Shown here: positions 1 through 7,966 of the stretch, piece by piece
How the letters are laid out: the number at the start of each line of letters is the position of its first letter
Numbering within the stretch: the first letter of the stretch is position 1
Assembly (NCBI GenBank): GCA_017460085.1
Contig: JAFUBQ010000005.1
Coordinates: forward strand, 1-64,000
DNA: 64,000 bases
Origin: Alphaproteobacteria bacterium
GTDB taxonomy: Bacteria; Pseudomonadota; Alphaproteobacteria; RF32; CAG-239
Direction: 5' to 3'
Notes under the pieces: generated by a model
What the model was told of the DNA's origin: nothing
Seen by the model: the letters and a program-made list of their open reading frames with translations, nothing else
Databases searched by the model: none
Program-made: the position numbers and the translations under genes

Positions 1-59
1 GTTGATAAAGTGCTTATTACTCATATTATAGAACTCCCTTAAAAAGTTTTTGCAAAATT

Positions 60-216
60 TAAAACAAAAACCTTGCTTTTTTCTCAAAGCAAGGGGAGTT
101 CGTAACTGTGTGTATTATCAGCCTGATTTATTCAATATATTAAGTCGGCTCCCCTTAACAGAGGAGAAATCTATATAAGGAGTTAGGATACTCCATCAGC
201 CGAACACCGGCTGACA
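60..216 (-). ncRNA. Candidate structured small RNA of about 155 nt
   Basis: A minus-strand unit lies between the terminator of the upstream gene (265-300) and its own terminator (61-94), with a plausible promoter at 223-250. It contains no ORF. It contains a perfect 7-bp hairpin (196-202 with 208-214), a 5-bp hairpin (179-183 with 190-194), and an 8-bp long-range pairing between AAGGGGAG around 150-158 and CTCCCCTT around 91-98. The size would suit a 6S-like or housekeeping RNA, but I see none of the conserved motifs of 6S, SRP RNA, tmRNA or RNase P. Identity is unknown; it could also be a long 3' untranslated region. Confidence 0.45.
61..94 (-). terminator. Rho-independent terminator, minus strand
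   Basis: A 9-bp perfect stem (71-79 pairs with 86-94) has a 6-nt loop. On the minus strand it is followed directly by a U-rich run (complement of 61-70). No T-run follows on the plus strand, so it ends minus-strand transcription, most simply that of the RNA candidate at 60-216. Confidence 0.75.
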
Positions 217-222
217 GAGTTC

Positions 223-250
223 ATATTAAAGTAATGAAAATAAATTGCAA
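223..250 (-). promoter_or_regulatory. Possible promoter of the small RNA
   Basis: On the minus strand TTGCAA (245-250) is followed after 16 nt by TAATAT (223-228), which would start transcription near 216, just before the first hairpin of the RNA candidate. The position directly downstream of a terminator supports it; the match to the sigma-70 consensus is moderate. Confidence 0.4.
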
Positions 251-264
251 GTGAAAATGAAAAC

Positions 265-300
265 GAAATAAGCAGAAATTTTTACATCTCTGCTTATTTC
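265..300 (-). terminator. Terminator behind the small membrane-protein gene
   Basis: A 12-bp perfect inverted repeat (265-276 with 289-300) is followed on the minus strand by GTTTTCATTTT. It sits a few bases past the stop codon of the gene at 306-557 and separates it from the RNA candidate downstream. Confidence 0.7.
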
Positions 301-305
301 ACTTT

Positions 306-557
306 TTATAACAATCTTTTTACTTTCTTTTCAATATTTTCTTTTGTTATCGGCACACAACCGATTTCATCATTCCATGTCAAACAATCATCACGACAGA
401 TTTTTTGAACAGGATCATAAATTTCACCTATATCCAAGCAAGACATTTCATCATCAAACCACAAATAACATAAACCACATATAACCAAAACACCTGTTAT
501 GCCACAAATAGTTTTTATTGTTTGGTACACGCAGTAGAAAAAACGCTTGGTATTCAT
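306..557 (-). CDS. Small single-span membrane protein, Cys-rich tail
   Basis: An 83-residue protein of unknown function. The start is placed at the ATG at 557 because GAGGT lies 7 nt upstream; a longer reading frame has no ribosome site. An N-terminal basic stretch is followed by a hydrophobic segment (about residues 13-34) and then a short soluble tail with four cysteines after the membrane span (DEMSCLD, KICRDDC and IGCVP). These could form disulfides if the tail is periplasmic. No family recognised. It is transcribed on the same strand as the serum amyloid A-like gene about 100 nt upstream and has its own terminator. Confidence 0.6.
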   Translation of the reverse strand: MNTKRFFYCVYQTIKTICGITGVLVICGLCYLWFDDEMSCLDIGEIYDPVQKICRDDCLTWNDEIGCVPITKENIEKKVKRLL

Positions 558-656
558 TGCATTACCTCGATAAAAAAGAAAATAATTGAAAAGAAGCCAA
601 CGATGGCGCAAAAATTCCAAAGAAATTTTACCGTCATTTTAAATATTTTTATCTGC

Positions 657-1145
657 TCAATATTTTTCATTTATACCCTTAACTCTAAAAGAATTACAAG
701 CTTCTCTCGAATTAGAATATAAACCACTTTGAGCTCGTTGTCTACCAATTTCGTTCACTTTTCTATCGTGAATTCTATCGACAGATGCTGCTAGTGGAGA
801 GAGACCTCTAACTTGATTTTTGTAATAATCAAAATCTTCTTTTTTATTGCCCAACCATGTAGCTGTTGCACGTCCAAAATCTCCTCTATCGGCCGCTTCA
901 TAATTTGCCTTACAATGAAAATAATCATCAGCACCGATTGTTCTATCACGTTTCATATCAAAATAATTGCGTGTCATATCCGCAATGGCTCCAGAAACTT
1001 GCCTTATCGGATTTTGTTGTTTCGGCATAGATTGATTTAATCGCATCTTGTTATATTCAAGTTCATCGCGCACCGAAAAGTTAGAATGGTCAACACCAAA
1101 TTCATCAATTGATGTATCTTGGTTAAATTTATATAAATTAGACAT
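657..1145 (-). CDS. Serum amyloid A (SAA)-like protein
   Basis: A 162-residue protein whose C-terminal two thirds (residues 61-162) resemble vertebrate serum amyloid A. Shared signatures are YxDM, then IGADDYFHCKANYEAADRG (residues 70-88; human SAA1 has IGSDKYFHARGNYDAAKRG), then NExGR (131-135), and a C-terminal NxFRxxGxxEKY ending exactly as SAA does in GLPEKY. There is no signal peptide. The N-terminal 60 residues are unrelated and look disordered. The start at 1145 is set by AAAGGAG 7 nt upstream of ATG. SAA binds lipid and retinol in vertebrates; the bacterial role is unknown. The gene has a long hairpin-rich leader and a good promoter. The homology is by eye but strong over about 100 residues. 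Confidence 0.75.
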   Translation of the reverse strand: MSNLYKFNQDTSIDEFGVDHSNFSVRDELEYNKMRLNQSMPKQQNPIRQVSGAIADMTRNYFDMKRDRTIGADDYFHCKANYEAADRGDFGRATATWLGNKKEDFDYYKNQVRGLSPLAASVDRIHDRKVNEIGRQRAQSGLYSNSREACNSFRVKGINEKY

Positions 1146-1167
1146 TGTTGTCTCCTTTCTTTTAAAA

Positions 1168-1313
1168 TGGGAAAACCGCACATTGATAAAATGCACGGTT
1201 TTCTAAAATTAAAACAAAAAAACAAGCGCTTTCAAAACCTGAAATGGCTTGCTTCAATTAAAAAAACAGAATGTATTTTGCTCTTTAAAAAATAAAGACA
1301 CTGATACATTCTG
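1168..1313 (-). promoter_or_regulatory. Leader with three stem-loops upstream of the SAA-like gene
   Basis: Between the promoter (1320-1348) and the ribosome site, the minus-strand transcript would fold into three hairpins. Hairpin A (1267-1275 with 1305-1313, 9 bp) is followed by seven U. Hairpin B (1223-1227 with 1247-1251, plus an inner stem) is followed by seven U. Hairpin C (1171-1178 with 1196-1203) is followed by the ribosome site. A and B have the form of intrinsic terminators, so expression may be attenuated, or short RNAs may be made from the promoter. No ORF is present in the leader. Confidence 0.6.
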
Positions 1314-1319
1314 ATAATT

Positions 1320-1348
1320 TTTATATCATCAAGGTTACCAAATGTCAA
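1320..1348 (-). promoter_or_regulatory. Sigma-70 promoter of the SAA-like gene
   Basis: A perfect TTGACA (1343-1348) is followed by a 17-nt spacer and TATAAA (1320-1325) on the minus strand. The predicted start near 1313 coincides with the first base of hairpin A in the leader. Confidence 0.8.
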
Positions 1349-1804
1349 TTTTTTTCTTATTTTATAGTGATAAAAATATTATAATTGGGATAAAAATTCC
1401 TGCGCGACGGTGAAGCAAAAAATAGACACCGAGAGCTATTCACTCAAAAACAATCTTCAGCTTTTTACCATAGAAATTCATCAAACGGAACACGGCGCAA
1501 AACTCAAAATGCTGCCTGCGTTCAATGTCATCCAGCACTCGTGCCGGTATGTTAACTTTTGGCTTAGCCGTACCAAATTCAGCCGCTTAATAAACATAAG
1601 CGGTAGATCCCTTGACCAAACCTTGCGGTTTGGAGGGATGACATTTTTATTTTGCTTGCGGTTTGGAGGGATGACATTTAAAAAAACAAGGAAGCAACGC
1701 CGGTGCGCCGAAAGGTAAGATTCTTTGACGCGCGAATGCGCCGCATCGTGCGAGGAATTGGTCATTACTGCGTAAAAAGGACTTAACGCATAAAAGAAAA
1801 AATT
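1349..1804. other. Gene-free stretch
   Basis: About 450 bases without a credible gene. Reading frames present here are in repeat-like sequence with no ribosome site or protein-like composition. The stretch is more GC-rich than its surroundings and holds the palindromic/tandem repeat described at 1527-1687. Confidence 0.6.
1527..1687. repeat. Dispersed palindromic element with a 33-bp tandem duplication
   Basis: The element is bounded by inverted GTCATCC (1527-1533) and GGATGAC (around 1636-1642), in the style of dispersed intergenic palindromes of alphaproteobacteria. Its right end is duplicated: a 25-nt core at 1622-1646 recurs exactly at 1655-1679, a 33-nt period. Other copies would be expected elsewhere in the genome. 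Confidence 0.55.
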
Positions 1805-2554
1805 TTATTCTTTTTGAATTTGCGGAAAGGTCTTTTGCCAACCGCGGTTGTGCGATGCTTCATTGACATAGATGATGCTGCTTTTATCGGCAACAAAATT
1901 TTCGGTGATAAACGGCAGAATATTATCATCGTTCTGCCCGATATAATGCACCTGCAAAAACTTAGCATATTGTGTTTTATATTGTGCCAAATTTTCTGAA
2001 AGTATCAATGGTGGCAAATTATGATAAGAAGTCCAAGTTTGATGGTCTAAATTGCCAGCGATGGTGACTAATTTTTTTACATACAAATCAGAATATTTAA
2101 CTGCAAGCAAACCAGCAACTTGGGCCCCGCCGGAAAAACCGACCAATATCAGCGGACGTTTGCCGACCAGTTTTTGCAAAGCCTCATATTCAGCCTGAAT
2201 AATTTCCGGTGCAAAGCGGGCAGTTGACCAATATTGCGGTGCGCACATATTATCTTGCACAAATTGGCACGGGCGCGCTAAATAAATTATGTTTTCGTGT
2301 AAATCACCAAATGCCAGCTCGCGCACCAAAGTGCTGCGAGGAGTTGGATTTGAGCTTACATTTCCGTTGGCACGGAAAGCCGCACCATCGCCTTCAATAT
2401 ATACTTTTATCGGCGCGTTTTGATTGCTGAGCTTGTGCCATGCGGCAATTTTAAATGTTGTCGTCGGTATTTCTTCATAAACAAAGCTATCAGGAGCTTT
2501 AATAGTTGCGCAAGCTGCTAAAAACAACAATATGCCGCAAATATATTTTATCAT
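1805..2554 (-). CDS. Lipoprotein with alpha/beta-hydrolase fold
   Basis: A 249-residue envelope protein. The N-terminus is a lipoprotein signal peptide with lipobox LAAC (Cys15), so it is probably membrane-anchored. GFSGG (about residues 138-142) is the nucleophile elbow of the alpha/beta-hydrolase superfamily, with Ser140 as the probable nucleophile. A His near the C-terminus (EASHNRGW) and an Asp in GQNDDNILP could complete the triad. An early GDGAAF may supply the oxyanion loop. The substrate is unknown (esterase or lipase-like). It begins one base after the stop of the VirB8-like gene, so the two are probably co-transcribed and coupled; no strong ribosome site of its own is visible. Confidence 0.75.
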   Translation of the reverse strand: MIKYICGILLFLAACATIKAPDSFVYEEIPTTTFKIAAWHKLSNQNAPIKVYIEGDGAAFRANGNVSSNPTPRSTLVRELAFGDLHENIIYLARPCQFVQDNMCAPQYWSTARFAPEIIQAEYEALQKLVGKRPLILVGFSGGAQVAGLLAVKYSDLYVKKLVTIAGNLDHQTWTSYHNLPPLILSENLAQYKTQYAKFLQVHYIGQNDDNILPFITENFVADKSSIIYVNEASHNRGWQKTFPQIQKE

Positions 2555-2555
2555 T

Positions 2556-3332
2556 TTAGAACATCATTAAATTATATTTGATATTGCTCGGCACTTCGTC
2601 CGGTCCGCCGCGATAGTCCCCCTGATACGACAAAGTATAGCTGTATATTAAGAAGCCATAAGGGTTCAAAATGCGGTCTTCCGGCCGGCTGAATCTTAAA
2701 CCGCTGTCATAACCGATGCGCACTGCTGCACGCCAAACATCAACCTTAGGTTTAGGATTATCGCGCGTAATATCATAGGTTTTAAACTGCACTATCCACA
2801 TGGAACGCGAGACATGTTTGGTCCAATCTATTTCTACATAGCGCTGCAAACCAAGGGTTTTAAATTGGCGGTCAACCACAGCTACGTCTTTATCCAAAAA
2901 AGCCTGAAATACCGATGCGGTGGAATACCAATATAAAATAGAACCTTTACGCCAACGCTCTCTAAGTTCGGCATAGTCCTCGGTGACGGTATAGCGCAAT
3001 AAAATGTAGTCACGCAGGTATTGTTCTGCAATTAAATCACTGGCGTAATAATTAATTTCGTCTTTTTGCATTAGTTCCAACTGATTATCGGTAGGACTGA
3101 TGCGGAAAAGCCGCGGTTCAACGTGTTGTTCCGGCAATATTAAATATATAACACAAGAAAGAAGCATATTTAAACAAATGCTCAAACAAGTTGCAATTAC
3201 CAAAAAACGAGATGTCCATAAATAGCGTCTTTCAGGAAAGGCGTCAACGTGAACACGCTCCGGAAAATAGCCTAACACATCGGGAGATTCTTTTTCTTTA
3301 TATTTAAAAAGCGTGCCTAAAATTGAAACCAT
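2556..3332 (-). CDS. VirB8-like type IV secretion inner-membrane protein
   Basis: A 258-residue protein with the VirB8 layout: a cytoplasmic N-terminus of about 40 residues, one transmembrane segment (about 42-68), and a periplasmic NTF2-like domain. The C-terminal motif RILNPYGFLIYSYTL matches the typical VirB8 LINPLGFxVTSY signature. In type IV secretion VirB8 nucleates the inner-membrane complex. GAGGT precedes the ATG at the right distance. No other VirB genes lie nearby. It is followed by a lipoprotein hydrolase and is divergent from a TolC-like gene, so it may be a scattered component, as in Rickettsiales, or a VirB8-fold protein in another envelope system. Confidence 0.7.
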   Translation of the reverse strand: MVSILGTLFKYKEKESPDVLGYFPERVHVDAFPERRYLWTSRFLVIATCLSICLNMLLSCVIYLILPEQHVEPRLFRISPTDNQLELMQKDEINYYASDLIAEQYLRDYILLRYTVTEDYAELRERWRKGSILYWYSTASVFQAFLDKDVAVVDRQFKTLGLQRYVEIDWTKHVSRSMWIVQFKTYDITRDNPKPKVDVWRAAVRIGYDSGLRFSRPEDRILNPYGFLIYSYTLSYQGDYRGGPDEVPSNIKYNLMMF

Positions 3333-3452
3333 TGTAAAATTTACCTCAAAATTATCTTTGTTATGTACATTAATATAAAAAGTGTAATAAAATGTTAATT
3401 TTTAGCGATTATTGTAAAAACAGATATTTGACTCGAGTAAAAGGATACAAAC

Positions 3453-5372
3453 ATGAAAAAACTATATTGTTTGATGTTGGTCGTGTTGGCCGCCGCCGGT
3501 TGCATAAACCGGCAAAACAGCACCGTTAATGATAATACGGTAAGCTACGTTGTCAGCGGACCTGATGCGGCTTATTACAGTGACTGGGATAAGGCGATTC
3601 GTTATGATGCTGATATGCAGAATATGTATGCCAATACCCCAAGCAAAATTGAAAAGCCTATTGATATGTATATGACAATGGCTTTGGCTTTGAAATATAA
3701 TTACAGCGGACGGGTAATGCGTTATCAGGAAAGTTTGCTGAAAGCAGGACGTTCAGGATATTCGCAATTGCCAGAAATTGCTACAAATGCCGGCTATGTT
3801 AACACCAACTATGCCGATACATCGCCTGATTTGAAGGTGGCATGGAATATTTTGGATATTTCGACGCTCTATTATATGAATAATGACCAAACCTTTAAGC
3901 AAAACGTTTCGGTTGAAGTAAGCCGCAAAGTGATTCAGAACATTTTGCAAGAAGCGCGCGTTTTATATTGGAAGGCTATTACGGCTCAGCGTTTGTTGCC
4001 GGCTATTGACGCTACAATTGAACATTTAACGCTTGATGTTGATGAAATGAATGCCAAGGCCAAAGATTTGGCACTGGAAGGCAAAACACCAACCACAGCG
4101 CAACTGCAGCAAAAGCGTAAATATATGGAAGAAGTGCAAAAGCTTTCTGATTTGAAGCGCGATATGGAAACAGCGCATGAACGTTTAGCGTCTTTAATGG
4201 GATTGCATCCGTCAACGGAATTCAGATTGGTTGGTAAAGAATATGGTAATTTTGCTCTACCGGAAATGAAATCGGATTTAGGCAAATTGGAATGGTTAGC
4301 CTTAACCAATCGTCCAGAGATGAAAGTTCATGATTTACTTTTGAGCGGTGATGATTTGCAGCTGGTTATTGATAATTTCCGCGATGACACCGCCGGTAAT
4401 TATATTGACAACCCGCAGGCTTATGCGCAAAAATGGTGCTATGCAGCCAAACAGGCTTCAATGGGAGTTTATGAAAACACCCGCGGGTTAGATGAAAAAA
4501 CGCTCGAAAGTTTGCGTCGTCAGCGCATGACGTCACTCATTTTGAATCAAGTTTATGTTGGTTGGGCGCGCTATACATCGGCTGAGGAAGATTATCGCAT
4601 TGCCATGGAAATTGCCGGAACTTCGGAAAATATTGCAGAAGATATTACGGTTGCACGTGGTAGCAAGTCAGAAAAAAGCCAGCTTGAAGCGGCGAGAGCA
4701 ATTGCCGATGAAACCAAGGCATCTCTTGCGTATGTTGATTTGCAAGATGCACTCGGTGCGCTTTATGCCACCATTGGTTTAGATGCCGTGCCGTATTATA
4801 TGTTGAACGAATCGCCATCAACCATTGCCATGAATTTGCGTGAAACGCTTGAAAAATGGCGCCTAGGACAATTTACACCGGAACCACGGCCATATTTGAT
4901 GGATATTCCAAGCCGTCGTCCGCCGGTTAATCTTTCTAACGAAAAATTACTGCCGGATGTGACCTATCAAACCGGTGAACATATAAATATTGTATTGCCG
5001 GAATCGGCTTTCACAAAAATGGGCTGGAAACCGGGTGAATATGTTACTAAAGCCGGACTGATTGACGATTCGCCGTTGCCGAAATGGCTGAAATATGCGC
5101 CGGCAACCAAAACCTTTACCGGTATTGCTATGCCGGGAGATGACGGCGAGTATCAAATTAAAATTTATGCAATGGATAACAATAGTAATTTAGCTTATTT
5201 AACCTTTAAGCTGACAATTATTGACCGCTATGTGCCGTCGCTGAATGTTCGCGGCTTGAATCGTTCACGCCAGACAACGGTGATGAAACGTTGCAACGGA
5301 GCTGAATGTACGGACGAAACGCTTGATGATGTTCAAGTGTTTGCACCTAGCAGACCTGCACGTTATCAATAA
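3453..5372 (+). CDS. TolC-like outer-membrane lipoprotein with C-terminal Ig/cadherin-like domain
   Basis: A 639-residue protein. A lipoprotein signal ends in AAGC (Cys17). Residues about 50-470 are alpha-helical with two repeat halves, as in outer-membrane efflux proteins (TolC/OEP family), with long heptad-like helices such as 205-260. Residues about 495-600 read as a putative Ig/cadherin-type domain: SPLPKWLKYAPATKTFTGIA followed by GEYQIKIYAMDN is typical of dystroglycan-like or He_PIG domains. That C-terminal module is not part of ordinary TolC. AAAAGGA precedes the ATG and a strong terminator follows, so it is probably monocistronic. It may be the outer channel of a type I secretion or efflux system encoded elsewhere. 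Confidence 0.7.
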   Translation: MKKLYCLMLVVLAAAGCINRQNSTVNDNTVSYVVSGPDAAYYSDWDKAIRYDADMQNMYANTPSKIEKPIDMYMTMALALKYNYSGRVMRYQESLLKAGRSGYSQLPEIATNAGYVNTNYADTSPDLKVAWNILDISTLYYMNNDQTFKQNVSVEVSRKVIQNILQEARVLYWKAITAQRLLPAIDATIEHLTLDVDEMNAKAKDLALEGKTPTTAQLQQKRKYMEEVQKLSDLKRDMETAHERLASLMGLHPSTEFRLVGKEYGNFALPEMKSDLGKLEWLALTNRPEMKVHDLLLSGDDLQLVIDNFRDDTAGNYIDNPQAYAQKWCYAAKQASMGVYENTRGLDEKTLESLRRQRMTSLILNQVYVGWARYTSAEEDYRIAMEIAGTSENIAEDITVARGSKSEKSQLEAARAIADETKASLAYVDLQDALGALYATIGLDAVPYYMLNESPSTIAMNLRETLEKWRLGQFTPEPRPYLMDIPSRRPPVNLSNEKLLPDVTYQTGEHINIVLPESAFTKMGWKPGEYVTKAGLIDDSPLPKWLKYAPATKTFTGIAMPGDDGEYQIKIYAMDNNSNLAYLTFKLTIIDRYVPSLNVRGLNRSRQTTVMKRCNGAECTDETLDDVQVFAPSRPARYQ

Positions 5373-5396
5373 AATATTTATTCTGTTATAATAACG

Positions 5397-5428
5397 GAGT
5401 CGCAAACCTTGTGTTGCGACTCTTTTTT
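5397..5428 (+). terminator. Terminator after the TolC-like gene
   Basis: A 9-bp stem (5397-5405 with 5414-5422) is followed by six T on the plus strand, 25 bases past the stop codon. Confidence 0.85.
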
Positions 5429-5813
5429 GTGCTTAAATAGTATAAATTTTAAGAAAAAAATTATATTTTTAGCTGTTTTTCTAAGGGACTTGCTCTTATT
5501 TTATTTTTATATTCAAATAATTATCAATAAATATATGTTTTTTTGCTATAAGAATTAACCTTTATTAATATTAACAGGGGGATAAATTATAAATATGCTG
5601 ATATTATAAAGAGTTATATTACTTATCCCCTTTGAGCAAAAAAAATATTATAAAAAATGTTGAGTGTAAAAGATTTATTTTGCAAAATGTTTTCTAGATG
5701 ACGCACAGCGGTTGTTTGAAAATTTATCTACTACATTTTGTGTTTTTAATTTTTCGTTAAACAATATGTTGTAGCTATTTAGAAAACAACCAATATTTAC
5801 AGGAGAAAGATAA
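5429..5813 (+). promoter_or_regulatory. Leader/control region of the nrdD operon
   Basis: An AT-rich 385-base gap with no gene. It contains a stem-loop at 5578-5630 (GGGGATAA paired with TTATCCCC, with an inner ATAAATAT/ATATTAT stem). It also contains two similar, inverted 16-nt motifs near 5728-5743 and 5759-5774 (second core ACAATATGTTGT). The pair spacing of about three helical turns resembles tandem NrdR boxes, though the match to the NrdR consensus is only partial. A good ribosome site AGGAGA precedes nrdD. Confidence 0.45.
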
Positions 5814-7907
5814 ATGGCCGAGCAAAGCCCTAATTTTGAAATTGCAACCGAGATAAAAAATGTTACCAAAAGAGATGGTATTTTAGCCCCTTTTGATTCC
5901 AGCAAAATTTATAACGCTATATTGAAAGCCGGAACTTCTACCGGTGAGTTTAAAGAAGCTGAAGCCTGGTTATTGACCGCACAGGTTATGAAGGTGGTTA
6001 ATCATAAATTTGAAGAAGAAATTCCTTCAATTGAGCAAATTCAAGATATTGTGGAGCAGACCTTAATTTCGGCAAACTATTTTGCAACCGCAAAAGCATA
6101 CATTTTGTATCGAGATAAACGTAACCGTATGCGTGCCGATAAAAAGGTAATGGTTGATGTTGAAAGTTCAATCAATGAATATTTGGAAAAGTTGGATTGG
6201 CGCGTTAATGCCAATGCTAACCAAGGATATTCTAACGGCGGTTTAATTTTGAACGTTTCCGGTAAAGTTACGGCAAACTATTGGCTGAGCCATGTATATC
6301 CGGCAGAAGTGGGTGAGGCACACCGCAATGGTGATGTTCATATTCATGATTTGGATATGTTGGCAGCATATTGCGCCGGTTGGTCTTTGAAAAATTTGCT
6401 GAAAGAAGGATTTAACGGTGTGCGCGGCAAGGCTGAAGCAAATCCGCCGAAGCATTTGTCGGCAGCTACCGGTCAAATGGTTAACTTTATGGGAACTCTG
6501 CAAAACGAATGGGCTGGTGCGCAGGCATTTTCTTCCGTTGATACATATTTAGCACCGTATATCCGCAAAGATAATCTTTCTTATGAAGAAGTTAAACAAT
6601 GTATGCAGGAATTGGTATATAACCTGAATGTGCCGTCACGTTGGGGTTCACAAACCCCATTTACAAACTTTACTTTTGACTGGGTATGTCCGGAAGATTT
6701 GCGCGACCAGCATCCGTATATCGGCGGCCACATTGCCGGCCACGATGAAAACTTTATGCCGATTATTGAAGGACAGGAAGAAATGCCGTTTACATATGGT
6801 GAACTGCAGAAAGAAATGGATATGATTAACCGCGCCTACATTGAGGTGATGATGGAAGGCGATGTTATGGATAGACCATTTACCTTCCCGATTCCAACCT
6901 ATAATATGACACCTGATTTTCCGTGGGACGACCCGAAATCGCAATTGTTGTTTGAGATGACGGCAAAATATGGTATGCCATATTTCCAAAACTTTATTAA
7001 TTCAGTTTTGAAACCGGGGCAAATTCGCTCTATGTGCTGCCGTTTGCAGCTTGATTTGCGCGAACTTTTAGCTAAAGGCAATGGTTTATTCGGCTCGGCC
7101 GAGCAAACAGGTTCTATCGGTGTGGTCACATTTAACTGCGCACGTTTAGGGTATGTTTATAAAGGCAATGAAGAAGGTTTGTTCGGACGCCTTGATGAAC
7201 TTTTGAATATTGCCCGCACTTCGCTGGAAATTAAACGCAAGGTTATTCAACGCTTGATTGATAATGGCTTATATCCATATACCAAACGCTACTTAGGAAC
7301 GCTGCGCAACCATTTCTCAACCATTGGTGTGAATGGTATTAATGAGATGATTTTGAACTATACGGACGGCGAACATAGCGTTTCAGACCCGTGGGGCAAG
7401 GCATTTGCTGAAAAATTCTTGGATTATATCCGTGCGCAACTGATTAAAATTCAGGAAGAAACCGGCCATATGTATAACTTGGAAGCAACACCGGCCGAGA
7501 GCGCAACTTACCGCTTTGCGCGTGAAGATAAAAAGCGTTATCCGGGAATTATTCAAGCCGGCACCAAAGAAGACCCATATTACACCAATTCTTCGCAGTT
7601 GCCGGTGGGATATACCGATGACCCGTTTGAAGCTTTGGAATTGCAAGCATCGCTGCAATCAAAATATACCGGCGGTACGGTTTTGCACCTTTACATGAAT
7701 CAGCGCATTTCATCGGCGAAAGTTTGCGGTGAGCTTATTAGAAAGGTACTGACCAATTATCGTCTGCCATATATTACCATTACGCCAACATTCTCTATTT
7801 GTCCGAAACATGGCTATTTGGCCGGCGAGCATAAGTTCTGCCCAATTTGTGACGAGGAGAAAAAGGCAGCAAAAATTAAAGCTTTGAAAGCAAGCAATGT
7901 TGCATAA
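5814..7907 (+). CDS. nrdD: Anaerobic ribonucleoside-triphosphate reductase, catalytic part
   Basis: A 697-residue class III ribonucleotide reductase, which reduces NTPs to dNTPs using a glycyl radical. An N-terminal ATP-cone starts at about residue 20 (VTKRDG, then FDSSKI). The barrel carries RSMCCRLQLD with the probable thiyl-radical cysteine, and GSIGVVTFNCARLGY. The chain ends in the zinc site (CPKHGYLAGEHKFCPICDE) and stops about 20 residues later, without the RVxGY glycyl-radical motif that normally follows. That motif is on the next gene. The truncation is therefore a gene split, not loss. It is the first gene of an operon with the radical domain and nrdG, and marks anaerobic growth. 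Confidence 0.93.
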   Translation: MAEQSPNFEIATEIKNVTKRDGILAPFDSSKIYNAILKAGTSTGEFKEAEAWLLTAQVMKVVNHKFEEEIPSIEQIQDIVEQTLISANYFATAKAYILYRDKRNRMRADKKVMVDVESSINEYLEKLDWRVNANANQGYSNGGLILNVSGKVTANYWLSHVYPAEVGEAHRNGDVHIHDLDMLAAYCAGWSLKNLLKEGFNGVRGKAEANPPKHLSAATGQMVNFMGTLQNEWAGAQAFSSVDTYLAPYIRKDNLSYEEVKQCMQELVYNLNVPSRWGSQTPFTNFTFDWVCPEDLRDQHPYIGGHIAGHDENFMPIIEGQEEMPFTYGELQKEMDMINRAYIEVMMEGDVMDRPFTFPIPTYNMTPDFPWDDPKSQLLFEMTAKYGMPYFQNFINSVLKPGQIRSMCCRLQLDLRELLAKGNGLFGSAEQTGSIGVVTFNCARLGYVYKGNEEGLFGRLDELLNIARTSLEIKRKVIQRLIDNGLYPYTKRYLGTLRNHFSTIGVNGINEMILNYTDGEHSVSDPWGKAFAEKFLDYIRAQLIKIQEETGHMYNLEATPAESATYRFAREDKKRYPGIIQAGTKEDPYYTNSSQLPVGYTDDPFEALELQASLQSKYTGGTVLHLYMNQRISSAKVCGELIRKVLTNYRLPYITITPTFSICPKHGYLAGEHKFCPICDEEKKAAKIKALKASNVA

Positions 7908-7966
7908 AAGCAAAAAAAATAACACAAAACACACATTAACAATATTTTATGAAGGGAAGAATAAAC

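Noticed and set aside
1410..1841. Overlapping reading frames of 60-100 codons on both strands
   Set aside because: They lie in repeat-like, GC-skewed intergenic sequence, lack ribosome sites, and their translations are cysteine/arginine-rich in the manner of antisense frames.
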